This document shows positions 16,972 through 23,975 of a stretch of 34,548 bases of DNA, piece after piece. The position numbers and the translations under genes are program-made. Numbering within the stretch: the stretch's first letter is position 1; each line of letters opens with the position of its first letter. Source of the stretch: a bacterium (GTDB lineage: Bacteria > Desulfobacterota > Binatia > HRBIN30 > CADEER01); assembly GCA_030430165.1 (NCBI GenBank), contig JAUIGL010000068.1, forward strand, positions 1 to 34,548. Direction: 5' to 3'. The notes beneath the pieces are model-generated. The model was not told the origin of the DNA, did not search any database, and worked only from the letters and a program-made list of their open reading frames with translations.

Positions 16972-18035
16972 TCGAGGTTCACCAGGCGCGAACACCCGAG
17001 CTCGTCGCCACCGTGAGTCGGTTCGTCGCCGCGCACGAAGCGACAAATGGCCACTACGGCGATCGCGACCCCGCCTGGCTGGACGTCCTCGAGCAGTCAC
17101 TCGGCCATCGTCCGATCGTGCTGCTGTCGCGCGACGCCGAGAGCCGCGTCGACGGCTATCTGCCGCTCGCCCTCGTATCCAGCCAACTGTTCGGAAAGTT
17201 CCTGGTGAGCCTGCCCTACCTCACCCATGTCGGAATCATTGCCGACCGCGAAACCGTCGCACGAGCTCTCTGCGAAGAGGCGCTAGCGCTCGCCGAGCGT
17301 CTCGACGCCGACCACCTGGAGATACGCGGCGCCGCGCCGACCGGCGAGCGAGCCTGCAGCGCGATCCGCAACGACAAGATCCGCATGACACGCGAGCTGC
17401 CCGAAGACCCGCGAGAGCTGTGGAGTCGACTCGGCGCCAAGAATCGCAATCTCGTCCGCAAGGGCGAGAAGCACGGCCTCGAGCTGCGCATCGGCCGACA
17501 CGAGCTGCTGGCGACCTTCTACGATATCCTCGCCGAGAAGATGCGCGACCTCGGCTCGCCGGTGTATCCGCGCCGGTTCTTCGCCGCCATCTTGGACGGC
17601 TTTGGTGAGCGCGCCGAGATCGCCACCGTCGAGCGAGGCGGCCGCGGCGTCGCGGGCGCCCTGCTTCTGCACGACCTGCGCGGGCGCGCGGGACGCACCG
17701 CCAGCTCCGTGCCCGCCGCGAGTGCGCGTCGATCCGAACGCGCAACCAGCGCCAACCCGTGGATGTACCACCGGCTCCTCTTGCGAGCACTGGAGCGGGG
17801 CAGCCGCGAGTTCGACCTCGGACGATCCACCCGAGACTCCGGGCCGTACCACTTCAAACGCCATTGGGATGGCGAAGAGATTCCCACGCACTGGCAGTAC
17901 TTCACCCGGCGCAGCGATCCGATCCGGCTGCGACACGACGACCCACGACACGCGCGGCGAATCGCTGCCTGGAAGCGGCTGCCCGTCTGGCTGACCAAGA
18001 TTCTCGGCCCGGCGATCGTTCGAGGGATCCCGTGA
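16968..18035 (+). CDS. FemAB family protein, XrtA/PEP-CTERM system-associated
   Basis: The 355-aa protein is built from two GNAT-like halves. The second half has LWSRLGAKNRNLVRKGEKHG (151-170), KMRDLGSPVYPRRFF (191-205) and the typical closing segment EFDLGRSTRDSGPYHFKRHW (about 283-302). These match the exosortase-associated FemAB family (TIGR03019). FemAB proteins transfer amino acids from aminoacyl-tRNA. In exopolysaccharide loci they are thought to acylate or aminoacylate a sugar, but the substrate is not established. The ATG at 16968 overlaps the previous TGA by 4 nt, and the TGA overlaps the next GTG by 4 nt. Confidence 0.9.
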   Translation: MIEVHQARTPELVATVSRFVAAHEATNGHYGDRDPAWLDVLEQSLGHRPIVLLSRDAESRVDGYLPLALVSSQLFGKFLVSLPYLTHVGIIADRETVARALCEEALALAERLDADHLEIRGAAPTGERACSAIRNDKIRMTRELPEDPRELWSRLGAKNRNLVRKGEKHGLELRIGRHELLATFYDILAEKMRDLGSPVYPRRFFAAILDGFGERAEIATVERGGRGVAGALLLHDLRGRAGRTASSVPAASARRSERATSANPWMYHRLLLRALERGSREFDLGRSTRDSGPYHFKRHWDGEEIPTHWQYFTRRSDPIRLRHDDPRHARRIAAWKRLPVWLTKILGPAIVRGIP

Positions 18036-19147
18036 CGACCCAGCCGATACGCATCATGCACGTCGTCGACAGTCTGGAGGTCGGTGGTCTGGAGAGGCTC
18101 GTCGAAGAGCTGGTTCGCAATCGCCGCGACCCTTTCGAGCACCAGGTATGCGCCATCCGCGCCAGGGGCGAGATCGGCGCTCGCATGCTCGATCGAGGCT
18201 GCGCGATTCACCTGCTCGGACGCAGCGAGGGCCCCGACCGAACCGTGATCCCCCGCCTGGCCGGGCTGCTGCGCCGACAATCGGCGACGATCGTCCACGC
18301 CCATTCCGACGGAGCGAGGGACGCGCTCCCCGCTGCACGGCTAATTGGTGTCGCCTCCGTCTACACGCAACACGGCTGGCTGACGGCCGAGCATCGGCGA
18401 AGAGACGTTTGGCTCGACCGCCTGTTCCTGAAGGCCGCCAACCGTGTCATCGCGGTCTCACGGCACTCCGCCGACTATCTCCATCGGGTCGCCTGGGTCG
18501 CCGAGCACAAGCTGCGACTCATCCGCAATGCGGTTCCGTCGATCGAGGCAACGAGCCAGACGCAGCGCGACCGCGCTCGAAAGACGCTGCACATCGATCG
18601 CGATGCCGCCGTCGTCGGAACCGTCGCCGCGATGCGTCCGGTAAAGCGCCTCCAAGCACTGCTCGGCGCCCTTCCCCTCTTGCTGGAACGACGACCGAAC
18701 CTCGTGCTGCTGCTGGTCGGCGACGGACCGGAACGCGGCGCGCTCGAATCCGAGGCGCGCCGACTCCGCGTCAGCGACCACGTGCTGATAGTCGGCCGGC
18801 GGGACGACGTGCGAGAGTATCTCGCCGCCATGGATGTGTTCGCGCTGTCCAGCGACATCGAGGGAACCAGTCTCGCTCTGATGGAAGCCTGCTGGCGCGC
18901 CCTGCCGGTCGTCGCGACCGACACCGGCGGCAATCGGGAGGTCGTCGAATCGGGAACCAGCGGCACCCTGGTGCCGCCCGCTGACCCCGCGGCGATTGCC
19001 GATGCGCTGGCCAGCTACCTCCTCGATCGAGACAAGGCCGCCAGGCACGGCGCCGCCGCGCGCGCTCGCATGCAGGCACGCTACTCGTTCGCAGAGCTGC
19101 TCGACCGCCACGACGCCCTCTACCAGGAGCTAATCGGTCGGCGATGA
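18032..19147 (+). CDS. Glycosyltransferase family 4 (stp2-like)
   Basis: This 371-aa GT4 starts with HVVDSLEVGGLERLVEEL (10-27), the glycine-rich acceptor loop seen in stp2-type transferases of exosortase loci. QHGWLTAEHRRR is in mid-protein, and MRPVKRLQALLGAL, LVGDGPERGALE and the E-x7-E motif EGTSLALMEACWRALPVV (from 277) mark the donor domain. The GTG at 18032 is part of a GTGA overlap with the FemAB stop. The large open frame upstream is only the shadow of that gene. The sugar donor is unknown. It probably extends the glycan before flipping. Confidence 0.9.
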   Translation: MTTQPIRIMHVVDSLEVGGLERLVEELVRNRRDPFEHQVCAIRARGEIGARMLDRGCAIHLLGRSEGPDRTVIPRLAGLLRRQSATIVHAHSDGARDALPAARLIGVASVYTQHGWLTAEHRRRDVWLDRLFLKAANRVIAVSRHSADYLHRVAWVAEHKLRLIRNAVPSIEATSQTQRDRARKTLHIDRDAAVVGTVAAMRPVKRLQALLGALPLLLERRPNLVLLLVGDGPERGALESEARRLRVSDHVLIVGRRDDVREYLAAMDVFALSSDIEGTSLALMEACWRALPVVATDTGGNREVVESGTSGTLVPPADPAAIADALASYLLDRDKAARHGAAARARMQARYSFAELLDRHDALYQELIGRR

Positions 19148-20619
19148 CAGCGATCTACCAGAGCCTGATTCGCCACACCGCGATCTACGGGGTCGGGCAA
19201 GTGTTGGCGCGTATGACCTCGGTCCTGCTGCTGCCCGTCTACACCCGCTACCTCTCCCCCTTCGACTACGGCGTGATCGCGGTCCTCGATCTCGTGTCGG
19301 CAGTGCTGGCGATCGTTCTCGGCGGCGGCATGGCGGCAGGCGCGCAACGCTACCACTTCGAAACCGACGCTCCCGAAGAGCGAGCGCGGATCTGGTCGAC
19401 GGCGATCCTGTTCGTCGCGATTCCGCCGTTGCCGATCTTGCTCGTATCGTGGTGGTTCCGCGCTGGAATCGCCGCCGCCACCCACGGCGATGCCGATCCC
19501 TCGGTCGCCGACCTGTACTCGCTGGTCCTGCCGACGGTATGGTTTCTCGTCCTCAACCAAACCGCCGACGCCTTCCTGCGCACCCGAAAGCAGTCGAAGG
19601 CCAGCGTGATCTTCGATCTGGCAGGGCTGGCACTCAACATCGCGCTCAACCTCTATCTCCTCATCGGGCTCGGGATGGGAGTGCGCGGTGTGCTACTCGG
19701 CAACCTGCTCGCCACCGGCGCGACCGCGATCGCACGAACCACTCTCCTGTTCGCGCAACTGCCCTGGACCCGCCCCTCCCTTCGAACACTGGGCCTGCTC
19801 GCACGCTTCGGGCTGCCTCTGGTGGTCAGCGCCGTGCTCGCCACCGGCATGCACCAGCTCGATCGCTACTTGCTGCGCGTCTTCCGCGACCTCGAGGAGG
19901 TCGGTATCTACGCTCTCGCCCACACCATCTCACAGGGAGCGGCCTCGCTGTTGCTCATTCCGTTCTCCGCCGCCTGGGAGGCCATTCGCTACGAGATCGC
20001 TCCACGCAGCGACGCACCACAAGTCTTCGCCAGCGTGTTCCGCGCCTTCACCTACGCCATCGGCGTCCTGACCCTCGGCATGGCCCTCTTCTCGCAGGAG
20101 ATCGTGTCCGTCATCGCCGCTCCCAGCTTCGCGCGGGCGGCAACCTTCGTCCCGCTCCTCTCCCTCGCCTATTTGATGTTCTCACTGCACCAACACTTCA
20201 GCGTGCCCGCCTATGTCCACAAGGTACCGGAGTGGACGATGGCCGCATTCGTCGCCGGCTTCGCTGCCACCGTCGGCGCCAATCTCTACCTCGTCCCCGG
20301 TCTCGGAGGGTACGGCGCGGCGCTCGCCAAGCTGATGGCATTCACGGTGTTCTCGTTCGCCGGCCTGTTCTTCTACGCGCGGATCGAGCGCTACCCGTAC
20401 CCGATCGTCTCGCTGGTCGGCAAAGGGGTCGCGCTCGGCCTCGCCTTCGCCCTGGTGCAAAGCGCCTGCGCCTCGTTGGAAACGGTCGGCGCGATCGCGA
20501 TCAAGCTATCGCTGTGGTTGGCGGTCGCTCTTGCCGCATTGATGGCAACGCGACACGAAGTCGCCGCCGAACGAACTCTCGCCCCGGGCCTGTCGCCGCT
20601 CGATGCCGAATCGGAGTAG
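19144..20619 (+). CDS. Wzx-like oligosaccharide flippase (MVF/MATE superfamily)
   Basis: The 491-aa membrane protein has 12-14 hydrophobic segments. It opens with HTAIYGVGQVLARMTSVLLL and PVYTRYLSPFDYGVIAVLD, typical of the polysaccharide biosynthesis (PF01943/PF13440) family. Charged residues lie within later helices (DRYLLRVFRDLEEVGIYALA). The family moves undecaprenyl-linked repeats from the cytosolic to the periplasmic face of the inner membrane. Its presence supports a Wzx-dependent route and supplies the lipid-linked donor that the STT3 protein and the O-ligase would need. The ATG at 19144 overlaps the previous TGA by 4 nt. Confidence 0.92.
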   Translation: MTAIYQSLIRHTAIYGVGQVLARMTSVLLLPVYTRYLSPFDYGVIAVLDLVSAVLAIVLGGGMAAGAQRYHFETDAPEERARIWSTAILFVAIPPLPILLVSWWFRAGIAAATHGDADPSVADLYSLVLPTVWFLVLNQTADAFLRTRKQSKASVIFDLAGLALNIALNLYLLIGLGMGVRGVLLGNLLATGATAIARTTLLFAQLPWTRPSLRTLGLLARFGLPLVVSAVLATGMHQLDRYLLRVFRDLEEVGIYALAHTISQGAASLLLIPFSAAWEAIRYEIAPRSDAPQVFASVFRAFTYAIGVLTLGMALFSQEIVSVIAAPSFARAATFVPLLSLAYLMFSLHQHFSVPAYVHKVPEWTMAAFVAGFAATVGANLYLVPGLGGYGAALAKLMAFTVFSFAGLFFYARIERYPYPIVSLVGKGVALGLAFALVQSACASLETVGAIAIKLSLWLAVALAALMATRHEVAAERTLAPGLSPLDAESE

Positions 20620-21775
20620 CGAGTTGGACCGTGTCGGCAAGAAACGCGGTGCGCGACGCGTACTCTTCGTCGCCAGCAGCGCGCGGTTGGCGGGTGGCAA
20701 CCGCTTTCTGACGACGACCGCGGTCGAGATGCAGCGCCGCTCGATCGAGGTCGACTACCTGTTCCTCAGCAACGGCCCCGCGGTCGCCCGAGCCCAGGCA
20801 CTCGGCCTCGCGGCGAGCCATCTCCCGCTCTCAGCCCCCGATGCAGGCACGCCACTGCGCTCGCTGATCGACACCGGTCGAGCGATCGCCAACCTCGGTC
20901 GCAAAGGACCCGACCTCGTCCACGCCAACGACCTCGCCGCGGCACGAGCCTTTGCGATCGCATGCCGCTGCGCCGGCGTGCCGTTGATCTGCCACCTGCA
21001 CACACCCGACGAGCTGACCCGCCCGTACCTGGAATGGGTGTTTCGGCGGCTGCCGGCCCCGAGCGCCTTCATCGAGGTTTGTTCCCATCATTTCCAAACC
21101 CGTCACGAGTTGCTCAGCGAGCTGTACCCCAGATCGCGCCACGCCCTGCTGCCAAACGGCGTAGACCTCTCCGAGTTTCCAGCGCCGCACACGGATTCGT
21201 CGAACGGTGGTCGCATCGGCGCGATCGCCAATCTCCTGCCGCACAAGCGAGTCGAGGACCTGCTCCAGATGACGCGCCGATTGCGCGACGGCGGCCACGA
21301 CGTCGATCTGCACCTGATCGGCGACGACTCGCTCGACCCGGCCTACACAGCTCGGCTGCACTCCCTGACCGACGAGCTGGGCCTCGAACGACTAGCCCAC
21401 TTCCTGGGACGACGCGAGGACGTCCCCACCCTGCTCGCCTCGTTCGACATCTTCGTTCATGCGTCGGCCGCAGAAGCCCACCCCGTTGCCATTCTCGAAG
21501 CACAGGCGGCCGGCCTCCCGGTCGTCGCCACCACCGTCGGCGGCACCAGCGAGATCGTCGAGGAAGGAGTCAGCGGCTACCTGGTGCCACCGCGACAGCC
21601 AGAGCAACTCGCCGAACGCGTCGAACGCCTGCTCCGCGACCGATCCCTCGCCCGACGCATGGGCGAGTCCGGACGACACCGCGTCGAGCTTAGATCGGAC
21701 GTGCGCCACGTCGTAGATTCGTTGCTGCGGATCTACCAGGGGGAGCCGACCGAGCTTCCGGACGCAGGACCATGA
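20603..21775 (+). CDS. Glycosyltransferase family 4
   Basis: This 390-aa GT-B enzyme has an N-terminal ASSARLAGGNRFLTTTAVEM, mid-protein PDLVHANDLAAARAF and LLPNGVDLSEF, then IANLLPHKRVEDLLQM and the E-x7-E motif EAHPVAILEAQAAGLPVV (from 291). The start is ambiguous. The ATG at 20603 overlaps the flippase by 17 nt and lacks a clear ribosome-binding site. The in-frame TTG at 20624 has GGAG (20613-20616) 7 nt before it and is a real alternative. The stop overlaps the sulfotransferase start by 4 nt. The role is probably one sugar addition in the same glycan. Confidence 0.88.
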   Translation: MPNRSSELDRVGKKRGARRVLFVASSARLAGGNRFLTTTAVEMQRRSIEVDYLFLSNGPAVARAQALGLAASHLPLSAPDAGTPLRSLIDTGRAIANLGRKGPDLVHANDLAAARAFAIACRCAGVPLICHLHTPDELTRPYLEWVFRRLPAPSAFIEVCSHHFQTRHELLSELYPRSRHALLPNGVDLSEFPAPHTDSSNGGRIGAIANLLPHKRVEDLLQMTRRLRDGGHDVDLHLIGDDSLDPAYTARLHSLTDELGLERLAHFLGRREDVPTLLASFDIFVHASAAEAHPVAILEAQAAGLPVVATTVGGTSEIVEEGVSGYLVPPRQPEQLAERVERLLRDRSLARRMGESGRHRVELRSDVRHVVDSLLRIYQGEPTELPDAGP

Positions 21776-22803
21776 CTCGGCAGACAGCGCAGTCCACAGC
21801 TTTCCGGTCGCAGGCGAAACGGGCCGCCCTGAAAGCCGTGGACCAGCTCATGCGCCGCGGCGGCAGTCCGGAGCCGCCGTTCGCCGCGCTGGGACAGTCT
21901 CTCGTCGAGTACGGCGACCGGCGCGACCGTGGTCTGGTCATCACCGGCACCGTCGGGCGCAGCGGCCCCATCTTCATCACCGGACGATTTCGCTCCGGCA
22001 CCACCCTGCTATGGAACGTCTTCCGCCAGTGCCCGGACGTCACCGCCTACTACGAGCCGTTCAACGAGCGGCGCTGGTTCGACCCCGCGGCGCGCGGCAA
22101 TACGGTCGATTCGACCCACCGCGGCGTCGAAGACTACTGGGCCGAATACGAAGGACTCGAAGAGCTCGGGCGTCTCTTTCGCCGGCGCTGGCACGAACGC
22201 AACCTATGGATGGCCGAAGACGCGCGCGATCCGACGATGAGGCGCTACGTTCAAACGCTGATCGAGCGCGCGTCGGGCAGAGCGATTCTTCAGTTCAACC
22301 GAATCGACTTCCGCCTGCCCTGGTTCCGCCGCGCTTTCCCGGAAGCGACCATTCTTCAGATCGTCCGCAACCCCCGCGAGCTGTGGTGCTCCAACCTGAT
22401 CGATCCCGCCGAGTTCGGTCCGGATCGCGGCAGCGACGACTTCGCGCCGCACGACCACTACTACCTTCGCCTCTGGGTCGACGAGCTGCGCCAGATCCCC
22501 CATCTACAGGCGAGCTACGCGGTCCATCCGTATCGGGCGTTCTACCTTCTGTGGCGTTGGTCGCGTGCTTTCGGCGCAACGTACGGCGATGCGACCCTGT
22601 CCTACGAAGCCCTGGTCGGCGAGCCGCGGGAGACGACTCGTTCCCTGCTCGCCGCAATCGACACCGACCCGGCGGCCCTGGATGCCGCGGCCGGCGTCAT
22701 CGGTCCGCCAACCCGCCAACGCTGGCGCGACTACGCCAGCGATAATTGGTTCGCAGGCCACGAAAGTGCCGCGGACGAACTACTGCGGAGCCCTTGCCGA
22801 TGA
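21772..22803 (+). CDS. Sulfotransferase family protein
   Basis: The 343-aa cytosolic protein shows the PAPS 5'-phosphosulfate-binding loop ITGRFRSGTTLLWNVF (69-84) and the 3'-phosphate-binding segment ATILQIVRNPRELWCSNL with its Arg and Ser. Between them is YYEPFNERRW. This is the layout of the Sulfotransfer_1/3 superfamily, which moves sulfate from PAPS to a hydroxyl or amine. It lies between two GT4 genes in the operon, and both junctions are 4-nt overlaps, so the likely acceptor is a sugar of the glycan made here. Acceptor identity is inference. No PAPS-synthesis genes occur in the window. Confidence 0.88.
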   Translation: MTRQTAQSTAFRSQAKRAALKAVDQLMRRGGSPEPPFAALGQSLVEYGDRRDRGLVITGTVGRSGPIFITGRFRSGTTLLWNVFRQCPDVTAYYEPFNERRWFDPAARGNTVDSTHRGVEDYWAEYEGLEELGRLFRRRWHERNLWMAEDARDPTMRRYVQTLIERASGRAILQFNRIDFRLPWFRRAFPEATILQIVRNPRELWCSNLIDPAEFGPDRGSDDFAPHDHYYLRLWVDELRQIPHLQASYAVHPYRAFYLLWRWSRAFGATYGDATLSYEALVGEPRETTRSLLAAIDTDPAALDAAAGVIGPPTRQRWRDYASDNWFAGHESAADELLRSPCR

Positions 22804-23975
22804 GCCCCCTGCGGGTACTCCTGATCGCCGAAAACTTCCCGCCAAAAACGGGCGGCGCAGCGCGCCGGTTCTGGGAGATCTACCGGCGGCAATCGCTCGA
22901 TCGGGTTCGCGTCGTCACCGTCGCGGCCGAAGACCCCGCGGCGATGGACCCGCCCTGGGTGCGACGGCTGTCGAAGCAATCCACCCTTCGCGACTTCTCG
23001 GGCGCGATCCGCACCTGGCCCTTCGGCCCAACCTTGCAGAGTCTGCGCGACATCGTGCGGTCGGACGGCATCGAACGAATCCACTGCGGGCGCCCCTTGC
23101 CCGAAGGATGGCTGGCCCTCGCGCTGAAGGCTCTCGACGGCATCCCGTTCGATTGCTTCGTCCACGGCGAAGAGATCAACAAACACGGCACAGGCGAGCA
23201 CGAGGGATTCCTTCTCAGCCGGCGCTACCGGGCGATGACCGGACTCGCCCTGCGCGGCGCCTCCCGCGTCATCGCCAACAGCGAGAGCACCGCGGCGATC
23301 GTGCGCGACCAGTGGCGAGTCGCCCCCGGGCGCGTGCGCATCTCCCTACCAGGCGTCGACACTCGGTTCTTTGCGCCGGCGAGCCCGACATCGGCAGCGG
23401 CTTTTCCGGAATGGCGCAACCGCCGCGTAGTGCTCTGCGCCAGTCGACTGCAGGCGCGCAAGGGCCAGGACATGCTGATGCGCGCCGTCGCCCAGGCTCG
23501 CGAGGCGGCGCCCGAGGTGCTTCTGGTGCTTGCCGGCGACGGGCCGCAAGCTGCGGTGCTGCGCCGCCAGGCAAGCGAGCTGGGTCTCGAGCGACACGTC
23601 TCGTTCCTCGGCGAGGTCGACGAACCGACCCTCCGCTCCTGCTACCAGGAGGCCGACCTCTTCGCTCTCGCCAACCGCCAGATCGGCACCGACCTCGAAG
23701 GCTTCGGCATGGTACTTCTCGAAGCGCAGTCCTGCGGGACTCCAGTGATCGCCGGCGATTCCGGTGGCACGGCCGAGGCTCTCGTCGAAGGACGCACAGG
23801 GATGGTGGTCGACTGCACTAGTGTCGCCGCACTCGCCAGAGCGATCGAGGAGCTCCTCACCGACGACAAGAAGCGCACCGCAATGTCGGCAGCCGCGCGC
23901 GATCTGATGCTCGCCAAGTTCGATTGGGACGACGTCGCCGCTCAGGCCGGGTGGTTGTTCGAGGCAAGCGAATGA
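22800..23975 (+). CDS. Glycosyltransferase family 4 (PimB-like)
   Basis: This 391-aa GT4 opens with LLIAENFPPKTGGAARRFWE, the acceptor loop typical of PimB/PimC-like enzymes. CFVHGEEINKHGTGEHEGF and LPGVDTRFF follow, then the donor-domain motifs SRLQARKGQDMLMRAV and LAGDGPQ and the E-x7-E motif EGFGMVLLEAQSCGTPVI (from 300). The family uses GDP-mannose or UDP-sugars. The donor here is not determinable. ATGA overlaps join it to both neighbours. Confidence 0.91.
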   Translation: MSPLRVLLIAENFPPKTGGAARRFWEIYRRQSLDRVRVVTVAAEDPAAMDPPWVRRLSKQSTLRDFSGAIRTWPFGPTLQSLRDIVRSDGIERIHCGRPLPEGWLALALKALDGIPFDCFVHGEEINKHGTGEHEGFLLSRRYRAMTGLALRGASRVIANSESTAAIVRDQWRVAPGRVRISLPGVDTRFFAPASPTSAAAFPEWRNRRVVLCASRLQARKGQDMLMRAVAQAREAAPEVLLVLAGDGPQAAVLRRQASELGLERHVSFLGEVDEPTLRSCYQEADLFALANRQIGTDLEGFGMVLLEAQSCGTPVIAGDSGGTAEALVEGRTGMVVDCTSVAALARAIEELLTDDKKRTAMSAAARDLMLAKFDWDDVAAQAGWLFEASE

